DNA of 49,872 nucleotides from the NCBI GenBank assembly GCA_903897155.1, contig CAIUAO010000023.1:1-49872 (forward strand). The letters are read 5' to 3'. The notes beneath the pieces were generated by a model, which worked only from the letters and a program-made list of their open reading frames with translations, did not search any database and was not told the origin of the DNA. Every line of letters starts with the position of its first letter. Position 1 is the stretch's first letter. This DNA is from an uncultured Actinomycetes bacterium. Lineage in GTDB: Bacteria > Actinomycetota > Actinomycetes > Nanopelagicales > Nanopelagicaceae. Made by a program: the position numbers and the translations under genes. Below, piece by piece: positions 1 through 8,027 of the stretch.

Positions 1-38
1 GCTCGTCCAAAGTTCTTAGGAAGCGGTGGCATACTCAT
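1..38 (-). CDS. Start of an unidentified gene, cut by the left window edge
   Basis: On the minus strand an ATG at 38 overlaps the TGA stop of the DUF4032 gene in an ATGA arrangement, and a GGAG ribosome binding site lies seven bases upstream (46-49). The visible peptide begins MSMPPLPKNFGR and stays open to the edge. Coupling to the DUF4032 gene makes a real coding start likely. Only 12 residues are visible, so no function can be given. Confidence 0.5.
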   Translation of the reverse strand, partial: MSMPPLPKNFGR

Positions 39-1252
39 GGCCGCACTCCAGTTCCTGTTCGATGGGGCAATATAGAACGAATGTAATCCTCTGCAGCAAA
101 GGTAAGGCCAGGATCTTTCCCTTGTTGTTCACCTAAATACCAGCGGTGCTCCAAGATCTCATGAAACATCTGCGCAGGCTCAACGAAACCACGTAGTTCA
201 CTTGGAATCATATTCATTACTCGTTGATATGTCTCACTCATCCAGCGCCGAGCACTGTCTTGAATCGGAGGAAGTGGTTTCTTCTCGCGGCCTCTGAATC
301 TGTCAAAAGATGCAAGTAACCTTTTTGCCTGTAACTCTTCAGCGTGAATTCCCATAAGTTCCCATAAACGATTTTGGTGGTACCCGGCAGCAACGAGCTT
401 AGGCGTGAACTTAAGAGCACCTTTTTCACCATCAAGAGTGACTTCTACCTCTTCAACAGCAAAACCAAGATCTTGAACCGCGCGCATAGCCTTTTCAACT
501 GCGTGGCGGTCAGTTGGATCTAATATCTGTGGCTCCTTGAGCATCGCCCATAGTCGTCTATAGCGCTTAATAACTGCTTCAGCAGCTTTTATGGGATCCA
601 TTCCAGGGTGTAATACACCAGAGGATGCAAGATCTTCCAACTCTGCAGCAACATTGAATTGCGCGATATCAAGGTCGTGCTCGCGCTGACCATTGCTGAG
701 TTGAGTTTGAAATTCACCAGTTTCTGCATCTACTAAGTAGGCGGCATATTCATTTGCATCTCTGCGGAATAAAGTATTAGAGAGCGAACAATCGCCCCAC
801 CAGAAACCAAGTAAGTGCAATCTAACAAGAAGTAGCGCAAGCCCATTAGCCATTGTTGTAATTTCATGTGGAGTTGGATTACCACTCATAATTACTCGAT
901 ATGGAAGTGAGTATGGGAGATAACGTGTTACTAAAGCACATGGAAGTGCTTCGCCTCTTTTTGAAAGTCTGTCTTCCACAATCGCAACGGGTTCAACACA
1001 TGGCGCATTTCTATTGTTGAGCTCCCTCAATAGTGCATATTCTTTTTGCGCAAATTCTGGGACAGTCTCTTTAACAGCAAATACTTCTCGGTCCCCTGGG
1101 CCAGTACGGACAAGGCGAACAATGTGGCGAGAGATACCACGCATCGACGCGAGGCCATCTTCTTCAGGCCACTCTTCAACGGGCTTTCGCCACGACAGGT
1201 TGGAAAGAGTCACCATATCTTCACTCAAACCAGTGATTCTTAGCTCGCCCAC
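35..1252 (-). CDS. DUF4032 protein with a kinase-like (lipopolysaccharide kinase-type) N-terminal domain
   Basis: The 405-residue product matches the actinobacterial DUF4032 family. Its N-terminal half carries the landmarks of a small-molecule kinase fold: a Lys at about residue 61 (FAVKE), a Glu at 71, His146 followed by GDCSLSN (Asp154, Asn159), and a DFG-like VDAE (Asp175). These are the usual ATP- and metal-binding positions, so phosphotransfer is plausible, but the substrate is unknown. The second half is the DUF4032 region proper. The start is GTG at 1252, with AAAGAT six bases upstream as a weak leaderless -10. The gene is divergent from the AI-2E permease across 27 bp and is translationally coupled to the next, truncated gene. 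Confidence 0.85.
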   Translation of the reverse strand: MGELRITGLSEDMVTLSNLSWRKPVEEWPEEDGLASMRGISRHIVRLVRTGPGDREVFAVKETVPEFAQKEYALLRELNNRNAPCVEPVAIVEDRLSKRGEALPCALVTRYLPYSLPYRVIMSGNPTPHEITTMANGLALLLVRLHLLGFWWGDCSLSNTLFRRDANEYAAYLVDAETGEFQTQLSNGQREHDLDIAQFNVAAELEDLASSGVLHPGMDPIKAAEAVIKRYRRLWAMLKEPQILDPTDRHAVEKAMRAVQDLGFAVEEVEVTLDGEKGALKFTPKLVAAGYHQNRLWELMGIHAEELQAKRLLASFDRFRGREKKPLPPIQDSARRWMSETYQRVMNMIPSELRGFVEPAQMFHEILEHRWYLGEQQGKDPGLTFAAEDYIRSILPHRTGTGVRP

Positions 1253-1267
1253 AGGGCTATCTTTCCC

Positions 1268-1273
1268 TATTAT
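1268..1273 (+). promoter_or_regulatory. Leaderless -10 element for the AI-2E permease gene
   Basis: TATTAT is followed by exactly six bases and then the ATG at 1280, and no Shine-Dalgarno sequence is present. This spacing puts the expected transcription start at or next to the A of the start codon. Confidence 0.55.
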
Positions 1274-1279
1274 CTAGCA

Positions 1280-2410
1280 ATGGCACTCAAAAAACCCAGC
1301 ATCCACTTTGGTTCTAAGTCACGTTCTAAGGCAGAGGCTGCCCCGAAAAACCTTGGAGAACAAGGTGTGCCTCTAGACCGTGCCCACCCCTTCTACTTTG
1401 GCTTCCTTGCTGCGACCGGAGCGGTTATCGCAATCACGCTCTTGCGTGCTTTTGCTAATGCCAGCCAAGTATTTGTCCTCATTATTATTTCCCTCTTCTT
1501 TGCTGCAGGGTTAAATCCCGCTGTTGAATTCTTTCAACGTCGTGGGCTTAAGCGCACTGGAGCAGTTGCGTGCGTCGTAGGAATAGTTCTCGCCTTTGTC
1601 GGTGTTTTCTCTGCAGTTGTCATCCCGCCGGTTGTTCATCAACTCAATCTTCTTCTTAAAGATGCTCCCACCCTCATAGCGAATTTAAAGAACAATCCCA
1701 CACTAGATAGTCTTAATGTTAAGTACGGCATCATTGACACTATCCAGAAGAAGGTAAATGCAGGTGTGCATGATGGCCAGTTTGTTGTTGGTGCATTTGG
1801 CGGAGTTATTGGAGTCGGAAAAGCAGTTTTATCTGGAGCGGTTGCTACTCTCACCATCCTTATCTTGACTCTTTACTTTCTTGCTTCTTTGCCATCAGTT
1901 ACTCAAGCGGCATATCGCTTCGTTCCACTTTCACGGCGTGATCGCGTCAGCAGAATTAGTGATGCCATCATCAAACGGGTCGGAGCCTTTGTGAGTGGAC
2001 AAGCATCTGTGGCAGTTATTGCTGGAATCTTTGCCCTTGTTCTTTCATTAGCCCTTGGCCTGCCATATGCATCTGCAATTAGTCTGCTTGTTTTTCTTTG
2101 TGGGCTTATTCCACTTATTGGGCACATTCTGGGTTGCGCAGCATTCACCATCGTGGCACTAACTAAATCACCGACTGATGCCATCATCGTCTTTGTGTGT
2201 TATGTCATATACATACAGCTAGAGAACTACTTCATATTGCCACGCATCATGCGCCGCTCACTTTCGATGCCTGGACTTGTCACTATTATTGCTGCATTGG
2301 TTGGCGTGAGCTTGCTTGGAGTTATAGGTGGGCTTTTGGCGGTACCAATCGCAGCAGCAATACTCTTAATCGTCGATGAAGTCGTATTTCCAAAGGCCGA
2401 AAGGGGCTAA
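1280..2410 (+). CDS. AI-2E family transporter (PF01594 type)
   Basis: This 376-residue integral membrane protein has a charged, Lys-rich N-terminal tail of about 38 residues. It then has the typical layout of the family: paired hydrophobic segments near residues 41-80 and 95-120, a soluble middle portion, and a C-terminal bundle of membrane segments. The family was named for an autoinducer-2 exporter, but members also include Na+/H+ antiporters and uncharacterised permeases, so the substrate cannot be inferred. The ATG at 1280 has no Shine-Dalgarno and sits six bases after TATTAT. The following MMPL gene begins one base beyond the stop codon if its TTG start is used, so the two are probably co-transcribed. 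Confidence 0.88.
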   Translation: MALKKPSIHFGSKSRSKAEAAPKNLGEQGVPLDRAHPFYFGFLAATGAVIAITLLRAFANASQVFVLIIISLFFAAGLNPAVEFFQRRGLKRTGAVACVVGIVLAFVGVFSAVVIPPVVHQLNLLLKDAPTLIANLKNNPTLDSLNVKYGIIDTIQKKVNAGVHDGQFVVGAFGGVIGVGKAVLSGAVATLTILILTLYFLASLPSVTQAAYRFVPLSRRDRVSRISDAIIKRVGAFVSGQASVAVIAGIFALVLSLALGLPYASAISLLVFLCGLIPLIGHILGCAAFTIVALTKSPTDAIIVFVCYVIYIQLENYFILPRIMRRSLSMPGLVTIIAALVGVSLLGVIGGLLAVPIAAAILLIVDEVVFPKAERG

Positions 2411-2411
2411 C

Positions 2412-4580
2412 TTGTCAAAGGCAACAAAGAACAAAAGACCACACCGCAAACCGCTTTTTATTGCAATTGGATTAACGGTTGTATGGCTAGGTATTTCAAG
2501 TGTGACAGGACCTCTCTTCGGCAACCTTTCAACAGTACAAAAAAATGACAACTCAAAATTTCTTCCATCCTCTGCTGAGGCAGAAAAGTTCAATGTAGCC
2601 GCTAAGGCATTTACCTCTGGGTCAAATAACTCTTTTCCTGAGCTCGTCCTATTCGTAGGAAAGGCAGATCCTGCTGCAATTGCCTCTGCAAATGCATTTC
2701 TTCAAACACTTCCTTCAAAGCCACTAGTTGATATAAATGGCAAGGCGATTGCGCTTGTCAATAAAACGATTGGCGACTTCTTAGATACCTCTGCGCCTCT
2801 GGTTGCATTCCCATCTAAAAATGCTGATGCAATTTTGGCCAGCGTTCCTTATAGCTCTGGAAAATCAGACACAGTCCTTGCCAATAAGAAACCAGCACTG
2901 CCAGTCTTTACCTCATCAATCCGCTATTACTCAGCGCAATACGCCACGTCTCATGGATTGCAAGCTCATGTCACAGGAATAGCAGCAATACTCTCTGATC
3001 TATTTGGCGCTTTTGGCTCTCTAGATTCAAGCCTGCTGCTCACAACAGGTCTTGTCGTAGCCATCATCTTGATTATCGTGTACCGATCACCAATCTTGTG
3101 GATACTTCCACTGTTCTCAGCAGGCATTGCTCTGACATTTGCTGGATCAGTAATTTATGAATTAGCAAAGCACAACATCATTACTCTCGATGGGCAATCG
3201 CAGGGAATTCTCTCGGTGCTAGTTCTTGGCGGGGCAACAGATTATGCCCTCTTGCTTATTGCGCGCTATAGAGAAGAACTCCACCATGTTGAATCTCGAT
3301 TTGAAGCAATGCAAAATGCCCTGCGCGGAGTTGTTGAACCAATTGTTGCCTCTGGATCTACCGTTGCAGTCAGTTTAATTCTCCTACTTTTAGCAAGCCT
3401 TTCTAATAACCGAGGTCTTGGACCAGTTGGAGCAATTGGAATCTTGTGTGCCGTGATAACTATTCTCACCCTTCTTCCAGCTGCCCTCGTTCTCTTTGGG
3501 CGTTGGATTTTCTGGCCACGTATCCCAAAGTTTGGTAGTGAAGATGAAAAACTCAAAGGAATTTGGGCAAAGCTTGCAAACGCAACAGCTAAAAAGCCTC
3601 GCACTTACTGGGTGGCTACTGGCTTAGTACTTCTTATATTTGCAGCATTCGCATCAACGCTGCATGCATCTGGAATATCTACTTCCCAGTCCTTTACAAA
3701 GACTCCTGATTCAGTGAAGTCACAAGATGTTCTCTTGAAGTACTTCTCTGGTGGTCAAGGCCAGCCAACTCAAATTTGGACCACAGAATCTAGTGCTGCT
3801 GCAATCACAGCCAAATTATCAAGCACTTCTGGTATCACATCTGTTGTACCTGATGGAGTTCAAGCCCCTGGTGGAACTCCAAGAGTTGTTGATGGGCACG
3901 TTATCCTCAATGCAACATTGGTTGCTACAGCTGATTCAAATGAAGCAACAAACATGATTCCTGCTATCCGAAGCGCCGCACATGCAATTGATCCACAGTC
4001 ACTTGTTGGAGGAACCTCTGCCGTCTTTTATGACTCACACCAGGCTGCAGCGCGTGATCAGCGTCTAATTATTCCAGTCGTGCTCCTTGTGATTGCAATC
4101 ATTTTGGGACTGCTGCTTCGAAGCGTTCTCGCATCACTGATGCTGCTTTTCACAGTAGTGCTCTCATATCTTGCAACCCTAGGTGCCTGTGCGCTGGTCT
4201 TCCATCACATCTTCCACTTTGCTGGAGAGGATTCAGGCTTCCCACTCTTCGCCTTTATTTTCTTAGTTGCACTGGGCATTGACTACAACATCTTCTTGAT
4301 GACTCGTGTTCGCGAGGAAGCAATGCAGATTGGTACCAGAGCGGGAATGATCAAGGGTGTAACAGTTACGGGCGGGGTAATTACTTCTGCAGGAATTGTT
4401 CTTGCAGCAACATTTACCGTGCTTGGCATCTTGCCGATTGTCTTCTTGGCAGAAATCGGTTTCTCTGTTGCATTTGGAGTATTGCTCGACACATTTATTG
4501 TTCGCTCAATACTTGTTCCGGCTTTAGTCCACAGTATCGGACCAAAGATCTGGTGGCCTTCAAAACTACAGAAGAGCTAA
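2412..4580 (+). CDS. MMPL/RND family exporter
   Basis: This large membrane protein of about 722 residues has the MmpL-type duplicated plan: one N-terminal membrane helix, a periplasmic loop, a block of helices containing GGATDYALLL followed by a RYREEL motif, a second loop, and a second block with ALGIDYNIFLM and RVREE. The GxxxDY motifs are the proton-relay signature of the family. Such proteins export lipids, siderophores or drugs using the proton gradient; the substrate here is unknown. I prefer the TTG at 2412, which has AGGGG five bases upstream, over the in-frame ATG at 2376. The ATG lies inside the previous gene and lacks a ribosome binding site. The stop overlaps the convergent hydrolase by four bases. 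Confidence 0.88.
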   Translation: MSKATKNKRPHRKPLFIAIGLTVVWLGISSVTGPLFGNLSTVQKNDNSKFLPSSAEAEKFNVAAKAFTSGSNNSFPELVLFVGKADPAAIASANAFLQTLPSKPLVDINGKAIALVNKTIGDFLDTSAPLVAFPSKNADAILASVPYSSGKSDTVLANKKPALPVFTSSIRYYSAQYATSHGLQAHVTGIAAILSDLFGAFGSLDSSLLLTTGLVVAIILIIVYRSPILWILPLFSAGIALTFAGSVIYELAKHNIITLDGQSQGILSVLVLGGATDYALLLIARYREELHHVESRFEAMQNALRGVVEPIVASGSTVAVSLILLLLASLSNNRGLGPVGAIGILCAVITILTLLPAALVLFGRWIFWPRIPKFGSEDEKLKGIWAKLANATAKKPRTYWVATGLVLLIFAAFASTLHASGISTSQSFTKTPDSVKSQDVLLKYFSGGQGQPTQIWTTESSAAAITAKLSSTSGITSVVPDGVQAPGGTPRVVDGHVILNATLVATADSNEATNMIPAIRSAAHAIDPQSLVGGTSAVFYDSHQAAARDQRLIIPVVLLVIAIILGLLLRSVLASLMLLFTVVLSYLATLGACALVFHHIFHFAGEDSGFPLFAFIFLVALGIDYNIFLMTRVREEAMQIGTRAGMIKGVTVTGGVITSAGIVLAATFTVLGILPIVFLAEIGFSVAFGVLLDTFIVRSILVPALVHSIGPKIWWPSKLQKS

Positions 4581-5287
4581 ATCTCTGTAGGTAAAGGCAA
4601 TCTGTTTGGAGCGATAATCCCTGTGATTTCACTCAAGATGCGATAAACAAATGGTTCTCCAACCCACAAGTGTTTAGCGCCATCAACGGGAATTAAGTTC
4701 AGGCGAGGAAAACTTTTAAATCTCTCCTTCGCCTGTTCTGGATTTAAGTACTCATCATGTTCAGGAATATATGCGCTCACTGGGCGCGAGTCTTTCTGCC
4801 AAAAATCTAAATCTTCCTGCTGCGTGCGCTGCAAGGGAGGGCTCAGCAAAATTAATCCCGCAATTCGTGCGTCTTTTGCATAGCGAAGGGCGAGATCAGT
4901 TCCAAATGACCATCCGGTTACCCAAAGTTTTTCTACTTGAAGTGCATCAAAGCAATAATTTATTGCAGCTTCAACATCCATCTTTTCACTCTCGCCATTA
5001 TCAAACAGACCCTCTGAAGTTCCTGCCTCACTTGTTGTGCCGCGAGTATTGAAACGAATAACTTCGATACCAGCCATAAAGGGAAGTCTTCCTGCTGCTT
5101 TTTTATAAATGTGGCTATCCATCATCCCCCCGCCACTTGGGTTGGGGTGAAGGCAGAGCAGGGATGCGGTGTGGCCCTCAAGTGGGCTAGCGACCTCCCC
5201 AACTAATGTGAGGGAATCGGCGGTAGTGATCGTGATCGCCCTACGATTGGCCGGAAGAATTGTGCTCGGCCTTATTAACTCTGACAC
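4577..5287 (-). CDS. Alpha/beta hydrolase, dienelactone hydrolase/peptidase-like
   Basis: This 236-residue cytoplasmic protein has no signal peptide. The nucleophile elbow GWSFG (Ser127), an acid in the PEHDEY segment (Asp178) and His206 in AKHLW make a complete serine hydrolase triad. LCLHPNPSGGG (about 44-54) supplies the oxyanion-hole loop typical of short alpha/beta hydrolases. The size and the HPNPSGGGMMD motif resemble the uncharacterised YuxL/CocE-like small hydrolases, so the natural ester or peptide substrate cannot be named. The start is GTG at 5287 with TAAACT six bases upstream and no Shine-Dalgarno, so it is probably leaderless. It shares its 22-bp upstream region with the aldehyde dehydrogenase gene. 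Confidence 0.85.
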   Translation of the reverse strand: MSELIRPSTILPANRRAITITTADSLTLVGEVASPLEGHTASLLCLHPNPSGGGMMDSHIYKKAAGRLPFMAGIEVIRFNTRGTTSEAGTSEGLFDNGESEKMDVEAAINYCFDALQVEKLWVTGWSFGTDLALRYAKDARIAGLILLSPPLQRTQQEDLDFWQKDSRPVSAYIPEHDEYLNPEQAKERFKSFPRLNLIPVDGAKHLWVGEPFVYRILSEITGIIAPNRLPLPTEI

Positions 5288-5293
5288 AAAATA

Positions 5294-5299
5294 AGTTTA
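5294..5299 (-). promoter_or_regulatory. Leaderless -10 element for the alpha/beta hydrolase
   Basis: On the minus strand TAAACT is followed by six bases and the GTG start at 5287. It overlaps the oppositely directed -10 at 5298-5303 by two bases. Confidence 0.5.
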
Positions 5300-5303
5300 G
5301 TCT
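5298..5303 (+). promoter_or_regulatory. Leaderless -10 element for the aldehyde dehydrogenase
   Basis: TAGTCT, then TACCCC, then the ATG at 5310 gives a TANNNT box six bases before the start codon, with no Shine-Dalgarno. The -35 region would lie inside the hydrolase coding sequence. Confidence 0.55.
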
Positions 5304-5309
5304 TACCCC

Positions 5310-6764
5310 ATGACTCCTACAGACACATTGATTAGCTACTCACCTGCCACTGGAGAAGAAGTAGGCAGATATCCAGACAGCAGCGCAGAAGTTGTGCATG
5401 AGCTTGTCGCCAGGGCCCGCGCTGGATCCCTTGCTTGGCGAGCACTTGGCTTTAAGGGAAGAAAAGTAATTCTTAAAAAGTGGGCTGCGCTCATGGCAAC
5501 TCGTATTGATGAACTGGCAAAGATTGTTATGGATGAGACTGGTAAACCAAAGAGTGATGCAACTCTTGAAGTCACACTTGCAATCGGTCATCTTGCATGG
5601 GCAGCAAATAACGCCCCTCGTTTTCTTCGTACGAGCAATCGTGCACCTGGACTCATCATGGCTAACATGTCAGCGAAGGTTCAATATGTTCCATTTGGTG
5701 TTATTGGAGTAATCGGGCCTTGGAATTACCCCGTCTACACACCTATGGGATCAATTGCCTATTCTCTTGCTGCAGGCAACTCTGTTGTTTTCAAGCCAAG
5801 TGAATTCACTCCTGGAGTTGGCTACTGGCTGGGTGAAACATTTAATGAAGTTGCCAAAGATGCCAATGTATTTTTTGTTGTCACCGGTGGGCCTGCGACA
5901 GGTGTTGCGCTCACGCAAAGCGCGGTCGATAAAGTTGCTTTCACAGGATCAACTAGAACTGCAAAGAAAGTTGCAGCAAGTTGTGCTGAGCGCATGGTGC
6001 CAGTTGTGCTTGAGTGCGGTGGATCAGATGCGGCAATCATCGATGTTGATGCAGATATTTCAGCAGCAGCTGACGCCGTTCTATGGGGAGCAATGTCTAA
6101 TTCTGGACAGACCTGCATTGGCACCGAGCGTGTTTATGTGATGGATAAAGTGGCAGATAAATTTATTGCTGAAATCAAAAGAGGCGCTGAAAAGATTAAG
6201 CCCGGCAAAGAATACGGCGCGATCACAATGCCTTCTCAACTCAAAGTGATCGATAGCCATATCCGCGACGCTGCAAGTAGAGGCGCAGAGTTTGTTGTAG
6301 GAAGCGTTGATTCAGTTCAAGCCCCATATGTGAATCCAACAATCATGCTCAATGTCCCAGAAGATTCACTAGCTGTTGCCGAGGAAACATTTGGGCCAAC
6401 CCTTGTGATTAACAGGGTCAGTGATGTTGATGAGGCAATACGCCTTTCCAACGGAGTGAGATATGGCCTTGCAGCCTCAGTCTGGTCAAAGAAGAACGCT
6501 GACTACATTACCTCTCAGTTGCAATGTGGAATGGTTTCTGTGAACTCGGTGATTGCATATGCCGGTATTGCGACACTTCCATTTGGAGGAGTTAAAGAGA
6601 GCGGGTATGGACGCATACATGGACGAGAGGGACTTCGAGAATTTACCTATCTTCGCTCAGTAGCTAAAAAGCGATTTAGCATTCCTCTTGCGACAATGTC
6701 ATTTACACGCAAAGCATCAACTGATGCGTTGATTAAAAAGCTTGCCGAACTTCGTAATCGCTAA
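5310..6764 (+). CDS. NAD(P)-dependent aldehyde dehydrogenase
   Basis: The 484-residue product is a full-length member of the aldehyde dehydrogenase superfamily, oxidising an aldehyde to the acid. The catalytic residues are all visible: Asn139 in GPWNYP, Lys162 in FKPSE, the FTGST nucleotide-binding turn at 211-215, the general base Glu235 in LECGG, and the nucleophile Cys269 in SGQTCIG. LPFGGVKESGYGR near the C-terminus is the usual dimer-interface motif. The LECGGSDAA segment differs from the more common LELGGK, and the tail is close to the succinate-semialdehyde/aromatic aldehyde branches, so the substrate is unresolved. The gene stands alone and is probably leaderless. It converges on the small zinc-type gene with only nine bases between stops. 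Confidence 0.92.
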   Translation: MTPTDTLISYSPATGEEVGRYPDSSAEVVHELVARARAGSLAWRALGFKGRKVILKKWAALMATRIDELAKIVMDETGKPKSDATLEVTLAIGHLAWAANNAPRFLRTSNRAPGLIMANMSAKVQYVPFGVIGVIGPWNYPVYTPMGSIAYSLAAGNSVVFKPSEFTPGVGYWLGETFNEVAKDANVFFVVTGGPATGVALTQSAVDKVAFTGSTRTAKKVAASCAERMVPVVLECGGSDAAIIDVDADISAAADAVLWGAMSNSGQTCIGTERVYVMDKVADKFIAEIKRGAEKIKPGKEYGAITMPSQLKVIDSHIRDAASRGAEFVVGSVDSVQAPYVNPTIMLNVPEDSLAVAEETFGPTLVINRVSDVDEAIRLSNGVRYGLAASVWSKKNADYITSQLQCGMVSVNSVIAYAGIATLPFGGVKESGYGRIHGREGLREFTYLRSVAKKRFSIPLATMSFTRKASTDALIKKLAELRNR

Positions 6765-6773
6765 ACCGTTTCT

Positions 6774-7085
6774 TTAGTATTTAGGAGCGTTGCGAGAGCG
6801 TAGTGTCTTAGGCTGCCGCTGATCTTTCTTCTGCCAGCATGCGCTATGCCAATGTCTGCGATTATCCAGATCATCATCGACCCATGCAACGATATGTGGA
6901 GTAGCAGTTGGTATTAATTGATCACACCCAGGACAGCGATAAGGCTTTGTAGAACTAGAACCTGTAACTTTTCTAACCGTATATATACCTTCTAGATGTT
7001 CTTCAACAGTTTCAAATGAGTGTGAGATATCGCGATCAGGCTCTTTAGGGCCTTTACCTTTAGGGTGATTTCTACGTGGGCTCAC
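6774..7085 (-). CDS. Small actinobacterial zinc-type protein (CxxC...HxH..C)
   Basis: This 103-residue basic protein begins MSPRRNHPKGKG and ends with a KTLRSRNAP-type tail. It contains YRCPGCDQLIP (Cys51, Cys54), RHWH (His78, His80) and Cys83, a plausible single zinc site. The same architecture occurs in a conserved actinobacterial family usually labelled, without experimental basis, as an ATP/GTP-binding protein; no nucleotide-binding motif is visible here. The function is unknown, and the basic ends would suit nucleic acid contact. The start is GTG at 7085 with AAGAAT six bases upstream. Confidence 0.82.
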   Translation of the reverse strand: MSPRRNHPKGKGPKEPDRDISHSFETVEEHLEGIYTVRKVTGSSSTKPYRCPGCDQLIPTATPHIVAWVDDDLDNRRHWHSACWQKKDQRQPKTLRSRNAPKY

Positions 7086-7091
7086 CCCTCT

Positions 7092-7097
7092 ATTCTT
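7092..7097 (-). promoter_or_regulatory. Possible leaderless -10 of the small zinc-type gene
   Basis: AAGAAT is followed by six bases and the GTG at 7085. It matches NANNNT rather than the full TANNNT, so it is weaker than the other leaderless boxes in the window. Confidence 0.3.
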
Positions 7098-7175
7098 TCC
7101 TATTCACAGCAAATTCGCTGCCTCATATTGAGATTAAATTAGCGAGTTGCTTGAGGAATACGGCAAGATACGAAC

Positions 7176-8027
7176 ATGAACCACGCAATTAAAGTACGCG
7201 GCTTAAAGAAGAGCTATGGCGGAAAAATTGCAGTCAATGGAATTGATCTTGAAGTTGTGCAAGGTGAGATATTTGCCATTTTGGGCCCAAATGGAGCTGG
7301 TAAGACTACAACGGTTGAGATTTTAGAAGGTTATCGCGATCGAGATTCAGGAGATGTTGCGGTTCTTGAACTTGATCCAGAACATCTTGGAAGCCACAGT
7401 AGTAGCTGGCGAAATAGAATTGGCATAGTATTGCAATCAACAAGTGACGCGGGTGATCTAAGCGTCTCTGAGACAATTCACCACTTCTCTCATTACTATA
7501 CAAATCCCAAGAATCCAGATGATGTCATTACCTTGGTAGGACTTGATGAGAAGCGTGATGACAGAGTGCATAACCTCTCAGGGGGGCAACGTCGTAGATT
7601 AGATGTGGCACTGGGAATTATCGGCTCTCCTGAAATTCTCTTTCTCGATGAACCAACAACCGGCTTTGATCCAGAAGCACGAAGGGCATTCTGGGGGCTA
7701 ATACGCACGTTAAAAGCCGAAGGAACGACAATACTTTTAACCACACATTATCTAGATGAAGCAGAAGAACTTGCCGACCGAGTAGCTGTAATAAACAACG
7801 GTAAGATTATTGAGATTGCAACCCCAGCAACACTTGGTGGTCGCCATTTGGCGAAAGCAACGATCTCTTGGAAAGAAAAAGGTCACATACAAACCAAACT
7901 TTCTGCTAATCCCACAGCGGATATCCAAGAGTTATCTAAGATTTTTAATGGCGATATCCCAGAGCTGACAGTTACTCGGCCAACCTTGGAAGATATTTAC
8001 ATCACGATGATTGGGGCCAACAAGTGA
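7176..8027 (+). CDS. ABC transporter ATP-binding protein (DrrA/NodI-type exporter)
   Basis: The 283-residue ATPase has Walker A GPNGAGKT (37-44), a Q-loop Gln in GIVLQST (about 87), the signature LSGGQRRR (from 134), Walker B ILFLDEP (154-160) and an H-loop His in LLTTHYLDEAEE. The C-terminal extension after the ATPase core is typical of drug, polyketide or lipid exporters with separate permease subunits. It overlaps the permease gene by four bases (8024-8027), so the two form one transporter. The upstream region has CAAGAT six bases before the ATG, a weak leaderless signal. Confidence 0.92.
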   Translation: MNHAIKVRGLKKSYGGKIAVNGIDLEVVQGEIFAILGPNGAGKTTTVEILEGYRDRDSGDVAVLELDPEHLGSHSSSWRNRIGIVLQSTSDAGDLSVSETIHHFSHYYTNPKNPDDVITLVGLDEKRDDRVHNLSGGQRRRLDVALGIIGSPEILFLDEPTTGFDPEARRAFWGLIRTLKAEGTTILLTTHYLDEAEELADRVAVINNGKIIEIATPATLGGRHLAKATISWKEKGHIQTKLSANPTADIQELSKIFNGDIPELTVTRPTLEDIYITMIGANK

